A stretch of DNA of 64,000 nucleotides. Origin: a virus. Of the stretch, positions 33,461 to 42,130 are shown one piece after another (the stretch's first letter is position 1; each line of letters starts with the position of its first letter). Below the pieces are notes generated by a model. That model saw nothing but the letters and a program-made list of their open reading frames with translations. It did no database searches and had not been told where the DNA came from. A program made the position numbers and the translations under genes. The DNA lies in the IMG/VR virus record IMGVR_UViG_3300044797_000098, positions 310,001 to 374,000 of that record; one strand, 5' to 3'.

Positions 33461-35053
33461 CTATGGAAGTGGCAAGGGTTCGATTTTCATTTCGTTTCTT
33501 TTATCAACTACTTTTTTCAACTCTTCTTTTATTTCTTTTTCCATCAATGGGAAAACACTTTGCATCAATGGCACGAAGTTTCTTATACCGAAACGATGTC
33601 CTGCTTTTAGATACAACTCACCGTTTAGTTTTTTAATCAGTTCATTCTTTGACGAATGAATGGCTTTATTTCTATGATTGAAAAAACTATAATATACACG
33701 ACGAATATAAGTATCAGAATTAGTAAATTGTGTCTTATCAACATTATCAATTATTTGTTTGGCAAGACTACTACCGATAGCATTCAATGTATGATCATAT
33801 GAATAGTATCTATTTTTATTTGGAAGAATAAGCAATTTCATTGCTGGCTTTATTGTTCTTGGAACTTTTTCTATATCTATTTTTTTAATAGCATCAACAA
33901 ATGCTTTTGAAAAGATTTTTATGAACTTATTCTCTTTTTTCCTGCTATTTTTGTCGAATAAGACTGCTTGTTTGTCTTTTTTATTGCCAGATTGATTTTT
34001 AATTTTACAATCCTGATATGACTGAATCGATTCATATTCATCATACGGACGAGATTTACCTTCCCTGCTGGTGTCTTTTAGTTTCTTTCTAATTGGATTT
34101 AGTGGAAGATATGACTCTTGTAATAATTTGTAATCCATATTTTCAGCATAAAAAACATCGAACTTGTTATTGGTTTTTGTTTCTATAAACTTTTTAAATT
34201 GAGCAATAACTTTATTATCGCCCGATGGATACATTCTGTCGATTAGAATATACGGTTTATGGTTTTTACCATCAATAACGAACCTAACAACGCATCGCCG
34301 AACCATTTTACTACCATATTCATTAAACTTACCATTGGTCGTCATATAAATTATGCCAACGAATGGATCTATGACTGAACCTATTGTGCAATACTTGTAT
34401 TCTCCTCTATCCCAACTTTGGCAGGAAGATATACCACGCATTGACATAGTGCCAATATCCCAAGCACCTTCTGCACCATCGGATGAAAATACTATTTTGA
34501 ACCCATTATTCGGAATGTTGTCCGTGCTAAATGCTTTAAACGAATAAGCGTTCTCCAACGGATCTAATCCAGCAACATTTGCCTCTTGAAGCATTTCGCT
34601 TAATTTATTATATACTCGGAATAGACTTTCATTCTTTCTGAAAACTGGTCTATTATCGCCTTCTATTGTTATGTTGTCGGATAGTTTTAATGAAACTCGA
34701 CCGTTATTAACTTGAATAATATCGTTGGATTTTTTTAATTGATTGAAAACTGCTTGAAGCAGGGTGGAACAATTTTCTGTTTTTTCTTTATTGACTTTGT
34801 TTTTTATTGTCTTTTTATGCCTATTAAGTAATGTAATGCTGTATGATATTATAGCATTAATATCACCAATCAAAATACCAGCAGATTGCTTTGCTTGATC
34901 TATATTATCTACATTCGCATCCTCAATACAATTAGGAAGTCCTATTGACGGAAAGACTTTTTTGATCGTCTTTACTTCCTTGAAAATGGGATGAGACGAA
35001 AACCATTTAGGATATTTTTTGTCTTTAAAGATTTCTTTTATTGGTGTTGCCAT
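33461..35053 (-). CDS. Family G paralogue 4 (530 residues), unknown function
   Basis: Blocks are IKKVFPSIGLPNCIED, FSTDNIPNNGFKIVFSSDGA, EGAWDIGTMSMRGISSCQSW, TIGSVIDPFVGIIYMT, YGSKMVRRCVVRFVI, ILIDRMYPSGD and SYLPLNPIRKKL...SYQD. Its C-terminal third is lysine-rich (KNQSGNKKDKQAVLF). Similarity to paralogue 5 is highest over the core. Confidence 0.75.
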   Translation of the reverse strand: MATPIKEIFKDKKYPKWFSSHPIFKEVKTIKKVFPSIGLPNCIEDANVDNIDQAKQSAGILIGDINAIISYSITLLNRHKKTIKNKVNKEKTENCSTLLQAVFNQLKKSNDIIQVNNGRVSLKLSDNITIEGDNRPVFRKNESLFRVYNKLSEMLQEANVAGLDPLENAYSFKAFSTDNIPNNGFKIVFSSDGAEGAWDIGTMSMRGISSCQSWDRGEYKYCTIGSVIDPFVGIIYMTTNGKFNEYGSKMVRRCVVRFVIDGKNHKPYILIDRMYPSGDNKVIAQFKKFIETKTNNKFDVFYAENMDYKLLQESYLPLNPIRKKLKDTSREGKSRPYDEYESIQSYQDCKIKNQSGNKKDKQAVLFDKNSRKKENKFIKIFSKAFVDAIKKIDIEKVPRTIKPAMKLLILPNKNRYYSYDHTLNAIGSSLAKQIIDNVDKTQFTNSDTYIRRVYYSFFNHRNKAIHSSKNELIKKLNGELYLKAGHRFGIRNFVPLMQSVFPLMEKEIKEELKKVVDKRNEMKIEPLPLP

Positions 35054-35060
35054 TATGATC

Positions 35061-36464
35061 TCATAGGTATTTAGAATAGATTTTTGCGTATTTTGACTTC
35101 GGTGATTTCGGTTTCTTTGAAAGTTTTGCTAACTCTTTATTTATAATTGGAATTACTTTCTTTGATGCTTCTGATACGATTTTTTTTCTTATATTTTCAG
35201 TCTTTTTTGAAGGTGAAAAAAAACCATACCATACATCACTCATATGGTTGTTTATGGCTTTCTTTACATCTTCCACATCAGATTTAAATTCTGGTTTGGT
35301 TATATACCGCGGATTATCATTCCACAATCTTAAATCATCTAAAACATTAACATAATCGACATCTTTATTTTTTACATCTCTAATAACATTTTTATATTCT
35401 TCGGGAACATCTGCGAGTTTTAATTTTTTCACACACGATATAAAACTTTTTGCTACTGCATTATCAATTCGATCTGATATTTTTTCCAATTCTCTACCGG
35501 TCCTATCATCATAAGTTTCATCATCAGTTTCATCATCATAATCGATCTCATTATCGCGATATGATCTGCAATCGTAATCTAAATTGCTAACTACTTCGCT
35601 TGTCGGTATAACAACATTGGAACGCAACCCATTTTTTAAATCGATTATATCGAACTTGTTTTTAGTTTTTTCTTTTAGAAAAGTAATGAACTCTTTCATT
35701 ACGGCTTTATTATATTCAGGATACATAGTATCTATAACAATGCTTGGTTCTTTGCTTCGTTCTTTTACAACGAACCTAACAATACATCGACGAAGCATCT
35801 TGCTACCATAATCTGTTTTTGTGCCAGAGGTTAGATATATAATACCAGTGAATGGATCGACAATTGATCCGACTAATTTACCACAATACTCCTTACCCCA
35901 GCCCTGACACGAAGATATACCACGCATTGACATCGTAGCAATATCCCATAGTCCTTCCATACCATCGGAAGAAAAACGAACTGTATGTTTAGCGTTTGGT
36001 ATATTTATTGAACTGAATTGCTTAAAAGCACTAATGTTTTCTAACGCTGGAAGATATGATTGGTATTGTTTATGTAATTTATTATATACTTTGAATACAC
36101 CCTCGCCTTGTTTGAACACAATTTTTTTATCTTTATCCGCAATAGGTTTTGTGAGATTGAGGGATATTTTACCATCTTTTTTTACAACCGATTTAACAAG
36201 AGTATTAGATAGATTGCTTATCAATGTATAGTCTTGTTTATAAATAGGAATATAATTATGTAATGCACAACTCATATTTTCAACTAAATTTAACGCAGTT
36301 TCCTTTATTTCTTCTGTGTTATCTATGCTTACAACTTTTTCACAATTAGGAAGTCCAATATCTGGGAAGATTTTCCTTACAACTTTTACTGTTTTGAATA
36401 TAGGATGTTGTCTTATGAAGACAGGAAAATCTTTTTTAGCGAATATCTGTTTTACTGTTGGCAT
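35061..36464 (-). CDS. Family G paralogue 5 (467 residues), unknown function
   Basis: The shortest copy. Blocks are VVRKIFPDIGLPNCEK, FSSINIPNAKHTVRFSSDGM, EGLWDIATMSMRGISSCQGW, LVGSIVDPFTGIIYLTSG, YGSKMLRRCIVRFVV, IVIDTMYPEYN and SYRD. An acidic patch (DYDDETDDETYDD) follows the core. The first in transcription order, so it may be the best expressed. Function unknown. Confidence 0.75.
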   Translation of the reverse strand: MPTVKQIFAKKDFPVFIRQHPIFKTVKVVRKIFPDIGLPNCEKVVSIDNTEEIKETALNLVENMSCALHNYIPIYKQDYTLISNLSNTLVKSVVKKDGKISLNLTKPIADKDKKIVFKQGEGVFKVYNKLHKQYQSYLPALENISAFKQFSSINIPNAKHTVRFSSDGMEGLWDIATMSMRGISSCQGWGKEYCGKLVGSIVDPFTGIIYLTSGTKTDYGSKMLRRCIVRFVVKERSKEPSIVIDTMYPEYNKAVMKEFITFLKEKTKNKFDIIDLKNGLRSNVVIPTSEVVSNLDYDCRSYRDNEIDYDDETDDETYDDRTGRELEKISDRIDNAVAKSFISCVKKLKLADVPEEYKNVIRDVKNKDVDYVNVLDDLRLWNDNPRYITKPEFKSDVEDVKKAINNHMSDVWYGFFSPSKKTENIRKKIVSEASKKVIPIINKELAKLSKKPKSPKSKYAKIYSKYL

Positions 36465-36467
36465 AAT

Positions 36468-36650
36468 TTATAGTCCTGTGATTTGTTTTCGATAGATTTC
36501 AATCTGTTCTGTTGTTAATTTATCTGAACTCTCTACACGAACTGCGAATGGAAGCCTTGCAAGTTCCCATTTAGCAACTCCTTCGTGATCATATTCCCAA
36601 TATGCAATGTCTCCACGCGACGAAGTAATCATTAGAAAATATGTTGCCAT
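36468..36650 (-). CDS. Hypothetical small protein
   Basis: The start MATYFLMITSSRGDIAYWEY at 36650 follows a good AGGAGA ribosome-binding site; an upstream in-frame ATG would begin with LIKPRRRRK and lacks one. The 60-residue product ends LTTEQIEIYRKQITGL. Function unknown. Confidence 0.6.
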   Translation of the reverse strand: MATYFLMITSSRGDIAYWEYDHEGVAKWELARLPFAVRVESSDKLTTEQIEIYRKQITGL

Positions 36651-36660
36651 TTTTCTTCTC

Positions 36661-37044
36661 CTACGAGGTTTTATTAACAAGAAACTCTAAATCATTAAAT
36701 TTCAATAGTAATTCTCGTGTGCGAGACAATCTTGAATTATTCGCTTTGGTTTTTATTTTTTCTTCTATTTTTGTGCGCAATGCTATGTATGCTCTATCAA
36801 TCCAAGGCTGTTCCAATTTTATTCCACCGATATACACATTTGGAAACTTTGATTGTGGCTGTCCGCCAGTTCCCGAATAACTCATAAATCCAGATCGTAA
36901 TAATCTAAAAACTTTTTCTGGTCTGTAATCGCTAACGACTATTTGTTCAGGTATCTTTAAATTGTATGATGGAATTACGAATGAATACTCATTACAATAA
37001 GCCATCATTTTCATTAATTGATCCATTGTTGGCTGTGATATCAT
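36661..37044 (-). CDS. Hypothetical protein
   Basis: The 127-residue protein (MISQPTMDQLMKMMAYCNEY) has FVIPSYNLKIPEQIVVSDYR in the first half and a basic helical end (RLSRTRELLLKFNDLEF). No domain is recognised. Its ATG overlaps the stop of the 56-residue gene upstream. Confidence 0.55.
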   Translation of the reverse strand: MISQPTMDQLMKMMAYCNEYSFVIPSYNLKIPEQIVVSDYRPEKVFRLLRSGFMSYSGTGGQPQSKFPNVYIGGIKLEQPWIDRAYIALRTKIEEKIKTKANNSRLSRTRELLLKFNDLEFLVNKTS

Positions 37045-37211
37045 TTGATTAATCCAATATGTTTGAACAATTCAACATTAAATTCACCGAATGTTTTTCC
37101 TTTAATAAGGATATCTGGTTCTAACCAACGCACAATGCCTTCATCACTTTCAACTATCGTTCCCGTATATGATTTTGGTGTAAAAACTTTAACGTTCCTA
37201 TCCATATTCAT
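37041..37211 (-). CDS. Small hypothetical protein (56 residues)
   Basis: The frame starts at 37211 (MNMDRNVKVFTPKSYTGTIV) and ends with LFKHIGLIK. ATGA overlaps with the genes on both sides support translation. A second ATG two codons later is also possible. Predicted beta-rich; function unknown. Confidence 0.6.
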   Translation of the reverse strand: MNMDRNVKVFTPKSYTGTIVESDEGIVRWLEPDILIKGKTFGEFNVELFKHIGLIK

Positions 37212-37582
37212 ACCAGCGTTAAATACTTTGCTAAGTTTTCTTTGCCATATATTTTCTTGTTATCGAGAGCCTTTATATGTTTGCCATCGATATAGTATTC
37301 TGTTGTTTTGCCATGGTTTCTAATAATTGCCGGACCATCATCACGATGATTGACATATCCGGATGCCACATATTTATTGTATGTTTTTATTCCATGAGAA
37401 TACTCATTAGCATAACCATCTGGTGTTCTCCAACTTTTCGAGATACCATAACCATCTTTTCTATAAGATATGAAAAAATTAGGTAATTTTATTTCTGAGT
37501 TAATTCCGAATCGATCGGCAAGTTTATATATTTGAAACTGCGTTTCTAATACTACATATTTTATATATTCAATAGCGATCAT
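37208..37582 (-). CDS. Protein with HRDDGPA repeat-like motif and KYLTLV tail
   Basis: The 124-residue protein contains GYVNHRDDGPAIIRNHGKTT followed by EYYIDGKHI, which resembles the G-x-x-H-R-x-x-G-P-A-x-x-x-x-D-G repeat found in many phage and bacterial proteins. The end KENLAKYLTLV is the shared tail. It joins the 56-residue gene by an ATGA overlap. Function unknown. Confidence 0.6.
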   Translation of the reverse strand: MIAIEYIKYVVLETQFQIYKLADRFGINSEIKLPNFFISYRKDGYGISKSWRTPDGYANEYSHGIKTYNKYVASGYVNHRDDGPAIIRNHGKTTEYYIDGKHIKALDNKKIYGKENLAKYLTLV

Positions 37583-37585
37583 AAA

Positions 37586-38557
37586 TCAATTCTCTTTACA
37601 CACATTCACATAAAAAACATTACCATCAATTTCAATCTTTTTTGCATCCTTAGGATCATCATTATATGACATCAGTGCAATTTCATTCGCGAGCAGTTCT
37701 TTTTTCAACTTATCTTTATACTTTACGATGACATTAGCGGGTTTTGGCATACAAAAGATTTCGATATATACTCGATCTGTCAATTCCAATTCGAGTTCTT
37801 TACGCACATTTTGCAATGCAGACTTAAAATCAGCAATAAATCCTCTTTCCAATAACTCATCGTTCAAGTTAGTATCAAGAATGATTACCCCTGATTTATT
37901 CGATGAGGAAGCATAACCCGCTTTTGATACGAACTCAACTTCAATATCTGCTAATGTTAGATCAATATCGCACATTCTAACTGCTTCTTTGTTTTCGAGC
38001 AGTTTATACAAGTCTTTACGATCAGCAAAACTCATCTTTGCCAGTTCAATTTTCAACGCATTACCTTGCTTGCCTCGTCCAGTTTTGCCAAGATTTCTAA
38101 AATTAGGCTTCAATACCATATCGGTGAATTGATTTGTGTCTTCGACGAATACAACTTTATCAACATTTAATTCATCGCCAAGCACATTAGCGTAATCGTT
38201 GTTCTTGCAATCAACATACACCATATAATTTTGCACTTGTTTATCTGCGAATAACACATATGCTGTGCTCAATGGTTGTCGATTACGGATTTTAACTTCC
38301 GCACGAACCTTATGTCCCATCTCGCACATATCACGAATTGACCGCATACGATAGATTAGTTCGTAATCGATATCACCAACTGGTGATTTATTTACACTAA
38401 CGATAGCGAAGTTCGGATCGTTTTGATATTCCGCCTGATATTCTTTGATCAACTGATCTGATTTATCATCAATGGAATTGAACGAGGCGAATGCAGTCCA
38501 TTGCTGAACAACACCTTCATCATTTGTGGAATTATAGCGAATTGTGTATTCACGCAC
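37586..38557 (-). CDS. Stand-alone IleRS C-terminal-like (DUF5915-type) domain
   Basis: A GTG at 38557 with GAGGG upstream is the preferred start; a TTG six codons earlier is possible. Residues ~70-145 follow the end of class I IleRS: a basic helix, RNRQPLSTAYVLF, then GDELNVDKVVFVED. LKPNFRNLGKTGRGKQGNAL comes next. The final ~120 residues match the IleRS C-terminal domain: VEFVSKAGYASSS, GVIILDTNLNDELLERGFIA and DRVYIEIFC. HIGH and KMSKS catalytic domains are absent. Full IleRS uses this region in tRNA recognition. A phage tRNA with anticodon UAU lies at 62831-62903. A role in tRNA-Ile binding is inference. Confidence 0.65.
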   Translation of the reverse strand: MREYTIRYNSTNDEGVVQQWTAFASFNSIDDKSDQLIKEYQAEYQNDPNFAIVSVNKSPVGDIDYELIYRMRSIRDMCEMGHKVRAEVKIRNRQPLSTAYVLFADKQVQNYMVYVDCKNNDYANVLGDELNVDKVVFVEDTNQFTDMVLKPNFRNLGKTGRGKQGNALKIELAKMSFADRKDLYKLLENKEAVRMCDIDLTLADIEVEFVSKAGYASSSNKSGVIILDTNLNDELLERGFIADFKSALQNVRKELELELTDRVYIEIFCMPKPANVIVKYKDKLKKELLANEIALMSYNDDPKDAKKIEIDGNVFYVNVCKEN

Positions 38558-38798
38558 GGTTTTTGTTTCCCTCAATCAGTCCTGTTGCATTCCAGTCTTT
38601 ACCATTGATCCACTGCATAAGATTTGCAATACCAGTTAGATTTTCTACAACACCGGCTTTACGGAAGTTTTTACTTGGTTCTCTTGCTACATAATAGATA
38701 TGACCGCCCCAAAATTGATCGCCCATATAATTGATAGACATTTCTCTACCATTATTTTCTTCTTCCCAAGATATTCCGCCATCCATATCTATAATCAT
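38550..38798 (-). CDS. Hypothetical protein
   Basis: The 82-residue protein (MIIDMDGGISWEEENNGREM) has QFWGGHIYYVAREPS and NLMQWINGKDWNATGL. No domain is recognised. It overlaps the genes on both sides; the ATG shares its A with the upstream stop. Confidence 0.55.
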   Translation of the reverse strand: MIIDMDGGISWEEENNGREMSINYMGDQFWGGHIYYVAREPSKNFRKAGVVENLTGIANLMQWINGKDWNATGLIEGNKNRA

Positions 38799-39277
38799 TA
38801 CAAAATCGCCTTGCTAAATTGTTTATAGTCTTTATATTGTTTAGTAATCCTATTCCAAAATCCCCACGAATTATTTTTTCTACTACCAGTGAAAAACAAT
38901 GTCCAAGGCCCATTATTTTCATCAATAAGTTCAACGCGATGAAAATCATTGTGTGTGAAAAAATTGAATGACAATGGCTTTACAAAACGACGAGTGATTG
39001 TATCATCGGGATTGCGTCGTTCTTCCCAATAACCTTGCGTCAATACGAAACTGAATGCCCACTTTGCAGGATGATGATGCAACAAGTATGTTTTTCCACC
39101 AACACCATCATTAGGATCAGTATCTAAATCGCTACTTCGGAAGTGGTGTAAAAATAGGTTTCCCAACTCTCTATCTTTCAATAATAGGTAATATCTTGTT
39201 AGATACGGATTGCCATCTGGTTTTGGAATTGTGATATTTGGGATATGTTCAATCAACGAACGAAGAATAGTAAGCAT
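38798..39277 (-). CDS. Cupin-like hypothetical protein
   Basis: The 159-residue protein has YLTRYYLLLKDRELGN, LFLHHFRSSDLD, YLLHHHPAKWAFSFVLTQGY followed by WEER, and HRVELIDENNGPWTLFF...WGFW. The repeated histidines, an acid residue and a beta-rich pattern resemble the cupin-like proteins common in phages that begin with an LHxFxxSDxD motif. Metal binding is likely; the function is unknown. It is first in an operon with its own promoter and a long structured leader. Confidence 0.6.
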   Translation of the reverse strand: MLTILRSLIEHIPNITIPKPDGNPYLTRYYLLLKDRELGNLFLHHFRSSDLDTDPNDGVGGKTYLLHHHPAKWAFSFVLTQGYWEERRNPDDTITRRFVKPLSFNFFTHNDFHRVELIDENNGPWTLFFTGSRKNNSWGFWNRITKQYKDYKQFSKAIL

Positions 39278-39502
39278 TGTTCTCTCCTAAAAATTGCGGG
39301 AATGACCACACTTTTGTGGTTTGGCATTTAACTTTGTCCAGTTTTCACTCTTATGAATAACGCTTTGCTATTCACCGCTTCGGGCACATTCAGCAGCGAG
39401 TGAAAGGGATTTAGTTTATTGCTTGCGGGCACGCCTCTGATGATTGGTTAGATTATCTTTCAACTTTGGACATTTACTTTAAATCTAAAAAATCCATTCC
39501 CT
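39278..39502 (-). promoter_or_regulatory. Structured ~225-nt leader RNA
   Basis: The leader between promoter and ATG is rich in helices: ACCACA-CTTT-TGTGGT (39305-39320); an 8-bp TTTCACTC/GAGTGAAA stem (39343-39350 with 39398-39405) enclosing GAATA/TATTC and CCG/CGG hairpins; and a TGTCC/GGACA closing helix (39335-39339 with 39468-39472). It does not match a riboswitch I know. AGGAG precedes the ATG. Confidence 0.55.
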
Positions 39503-39508
39503 GTTAAT

Positions 39509-39537
39509 ATTGTAAGCACTAACCCGACACCCGTCAA
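39509..39537 (-). promoter_or_regulatory. Sigma70-type promoter overlapping an upstream stop codon
   Basis: TTGACG (39537-39532), 17-nt spacer, TACAAT (39514-39509). The TGA stop of the upstream gene is inside the -35 box. Confidence 0.8.
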
Positions 39538-40037
39538 GGGGCTTTTGACTTTTTGTCCTTATTAGAAACAACTCTTGGCATTTCAACACCGAAGATAGTT
39601 CGATATATATTTGCCAAGCAAGTTTCCGAGCATGCAACTCTATTCGGTAAGTCCTGCGTTTCATATGCCTTGTTCATATTGCCAATGGGTTTTTGGCAAC
39701 TACAACATTTGGCCATACTTTTGAATGTTGATTGTGCCCATCGTTCAAGTTTTTCGAGGTCTTTTTTATTATGTGGACCGAAGTATGTTTTCGTTCCTTT
39801 ACCGTCGTGATTGACAAGTGATATGAGTTTTCGTTCATCCCAATATGAATTATTCCACTCATCTAAAATACGAATAGCAACATTTACTGCATCGATAGGA
39901 CTTAATAGATTTTTTTGTTCCCCCAAAAACTTTGCAGGAAGTATGTCTTTACCAGCATATTTTTTACCACCACAAGATATTTCAACAACTAATTGATTAT
40001 CTTCGTAATATCGTTGGCGACTCGTAAAAAAAGACAA
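39534..40037 (-). CDS. Hypothetical protein with C-terminal cysteine motif
   Basis: A TTG start at 40037 is chosen: GGAGG lies 6 nt upstream and the longer frame would read into the homing-gene region as an odd hydrophobic sequence. The 167-residue protein (MSFFTSRQRYYEDNQLVVEI) has a CCSCQKPIGN...ACSETCLANIY four-cysteine cluster near the end, probably a zinc knuckle, and a basic tail. Function unknown. Confidence 0.65.
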   Translation of the reverse strand: MSFFTSRQRYYEDNQLVVEISCGGKKYAGKDILPAKFLGEQKNLLSPIDAVNVAIRILDEWNNSYWDERKLISLVNHDGKGTKTYFGPHNKKDLEKLERWAQSTFKSMAKCCSCQKPIGNMNKAYETQDLPNRVACSETCLANIYRTIFGVEMPRVVSNKDKKSKAP

Positions 40038-40106
40038 AATACACCTCCAAAAAATTATCTTTGTCGATATATACATATAACCACATATGAATATATGGAG
40101 ACAAAA

Positions 40107-40949
40107 ATGACAAGAAAACAAAGATCGGATACGATTATTTTAGACAAAAACCAATTACAAAATGACTATAATGAATTAAAAAGTGTAAGGAAGGTTGGTA
40201 AAAAATACGGTATTTCTCGTGAAACGGTAAGAAAATATATACATTTATATAATCTTAATTATATTAAACCAATTAAATATAATTGTAATGAAAATTTTTT
40301 CAATGAAGAAACTGAATCTGCATATTATTTTGCTGGATTTTTAGCAGCCGATGGCTGCCTATTTAAGAAAAAAGGAGAAAGTTATGAAGTCAAACTCACA
40401 CTGAAAGACACCGACAAAGATATTTTATTTAAATTTAAACAATCAATTAATTCTGATGCACCAGTAATTGAGACGAAAAGATTGTGTAGAGTTTTTACTA
40501 GATATTTCAATATAACAACAGCGCAATTTAGAATTGCATCTAAAATTGTGTTCAATAATCTAAAACAAAAGTTTCAATTAACTCCTCGTAAATCATTAAC
40601 TCTTAAATTTCCGATAAAACTAAAAAACAACGAGTTAATTAGACATTTCATTCGTGGTTATTTCGATGGTGATGGGTCGATTTATATCAATCATACAGAT
40701 AAAAAAAGTGGTATAAAACATATGCGAATTAGTATTGTAGGAACAAAACATATGTTGGAAAACATTAGATATGTATTAATGCGTGAATGCATAATAAAAA
40801 AGGGAACAATTATAAAAATTAATAATATTTATGAACTTCGATATGGCGGTAATAATATTGTGTATGCTATATATAAATATTTATATAAAGATGCTACATT
40901 ATTTCTTGAACGAAAAAAACTTAAATTTGAATATATCTCACCAAGATAG
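40107..40949 (+). CDS. LAGLIDADG homing endonuclease
   Basis: GGAG lies 6 nt before the ATG at 40107 (MTRKQRSDTIILDKNQ). The 280-residue protein starts with a helix-turn-helix (VGKKYGISRETVRKYI). It then has the two LAGLIDADG helices: AGFLAADGCLF and RGYFDGDGSIYI, each with its metal-binding aspartate. It is free-standing, on the plus strand between two minus-strand genes, ending 2 nt from the stop of the 5'-nuclease gene. Its target is probably in this region of related phages. Confidence 0.9.
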   Translation: MTRKQRSDTIILDKNQLQNDYNELKSVRKVGKKYGISRETVRKYIHLYNLNYIKPIKYNCNENFFNEETESAYYFAGFLAADGCLFKKKGESYEVKLTLKDTDKDILFKFKQSINSDAPVIETKRLCRVFTRYFNITTAQFRIASKIVFNNLKQKFQLTPRKSLTLKFPIKLKNNELIRHFIRGYFDGDGSIYINHTDKKSGIKHMRISIVGTKHMLENIRYVLMRECIIKKGTIIKINNIYELRYGGNNIVYAIYKYLYKDATLFLERKKLKFEYISPR

Positions 40950-40951
40950 TT

Positions 40952-41791
40952 TTACCTCAATCTTTCGAATGTTTCAACGAACCTGTTCCAATACTTCTTT
41001 TCAAGAATGGTTTCGAACTCCATCCACTCGAACTCTTCCTTCAATGCATCAAAATCAATTTCATATTCCGAAAACTCTAATTCTTCATCTTCAATGATTT
41101 TAAACTCGACTAATTGCTTATTCAGGGAATAGTTCGCCCTGTTCTCTTCTTTGGAAAGAAACTCTGCTAACTTTTCTGGATCACTTGCAATTGCAATAGC
41201 CTTCTTCTTGCTAATCAGCGAGGGAATGTTGTCGCTCGTATCACCATTCAATGTTAGGAATGTTAGGAAGTGATAGTCTGGCGGGACAACATATGCTTTG
41301 AGTGCGTGGCTATATACTTTTAGATTATCATAACCTTTTTGCAATAACTGAATATAATCTTTATCCGACGATATGACAATTAGTTCTTCGTCTCGTAATG
41401 TAGAAACTAATGTTGCAATAACATCGTCTGCTTCGTATCTATTTGATTTTACTTGTGTAATTGGAAGATATTTTAGTAATTTTAGAATGATATTATATTG
41501 GCGAAGGAAGTCATCTCGTTTCTTTTGCTTATCATCCGATCCTACTTTGATGATACGGTTTGCTTTATATTCGGAAAATAATTCATATCGGAAGCACGAA
41601 TTGCCCTCGGTCGCAAAAAACACTTTATCGGGATCGAACTGCTCAATCAATGCACGGGTGTTGCGGAAAAAATTATATACTGCCGTGAAACTTTCTTTGT
41701 CTTCATCTTCTGGTTTTGGTTTTCCGAATGTTATATTACTGCGATATCCGAAGTTAAGTCCATCGATCAGTAATATCTTGTCTTTGCTCAT
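40952..41791 (-). CDS. 5'-3' exonuclease / flap nuclease (FEN-like)
   Basis: The 279-residue protein shows the FEN/PIN-like order: LLIDGLNFGYRS, FATEGNSCFRYELFSEYKAN, YEADDVIATLV, VISSDKDYIQLL and LNGDTSDNIPSL. All acidic metal ligands of the first and second clusters appear kept. It probably removes RNA primers and flaps in phage replication and acts with LigA. The C-terminal ~80 residues are acidic and end in RFVETFERLR. Confidence 0.85.
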   Translation of the reverse strand: MSKDKILLIDGLNFGYRSNITFGKPKPEDEDKESFTAVYNFFRNTRALIEQFDPDKVFFATEGNSCFRYELFSEYKANRIIKVGSDDKQKKRDDFLRQYNIILKLLKYLPITQVKSNRYEADDVIATLVSTLRDEELIVISSDKDYIQLLQKGYDNLKVYSHALKAYVVPPDYHFLTFLTLNGDTSDNIPSLISKKKAIAIASDPEKLAEFLSKEENRANYSLNKQLVEFKIIEDEELEFSEYEIDFDALKEEFEWMEFETILEKKYWNRFVETFERLR

Positions 41792-41897
41792 TATGATGAT
41801 GTCTCTTTACTTTCCTAACATACCCTTCAACCGACAATATAATAATAACTAACAATCCAGCGAATGCAAGTGGATGCCGTCGAATAAAATTAACCAT
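41754..41897 (-). CDS. Small membrane protein (47 residues)
   Basis: The frame starts at 41897 (MVNFIRRHPLAFAGLLVIII) and has one transmembrane segment followed by a basic and histidine-rich part. It fills an otherwise empty 117-nt gap but overlaps the 5'-nuclease gene start by 38 nt, which is more than usual here. Confidence 0.4.
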   Translation of the reverse strand: MVNFIRRHPLAFAGLLVIIILSVEGYVRKVKRHHHNEQRQDITDRWT

Positions 41898-41908
41898 CTA
41901 TTAGAATG

Positions 41909-42130
41909 CTACATTAGCAATAGATATTTTTCTATGCCTTCTCTGTATTTGGAATACCAATCACATTGCCTTATATAATCTAATGGCTCGTGCCCATATT
42001 CTTTCCTAATGAAAACTATCAGTCTAACAACTTCGCGTGAAACATCTAATCTCTGTTCCTCACATAATTTAATTATTTCAGACCAAGTGTTGGTTTTACA
42101 TAACTGTTTGTAATCAAGCACAATATACAA
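41909..42130 (-). CDS. Short family B-like paralogue (EKYLLLM tail)
   Basis: The 73-residue protein (MYIVLDYKQLCKTNTWSEII) keeps a reduced form of the family B middle (EEQRLDVSREVVRLI) and the end YREGIEKYLLLM. The DFTE motif is missing. It overlaps the upstream gene by 17 nt. Confidence 0.65.
   Translation of the reverse strand: MYIVLDYKQLCKTNTWSEIIKLCEEQRLDVSREVVRLIVFIRKEYGHEPLDYIRQCDWYSKYREGIEKYLLLM

Noticed and set aside
39534-40121. Longer version of the 39534 gene starting at 40121
   Set aside because: The extra 28 residues are hydrophobic and Cys-rich, come from homing-gene flanking DNA, and lack a ribosome-binding site, while GGAGG precedes the TTG at 40037.
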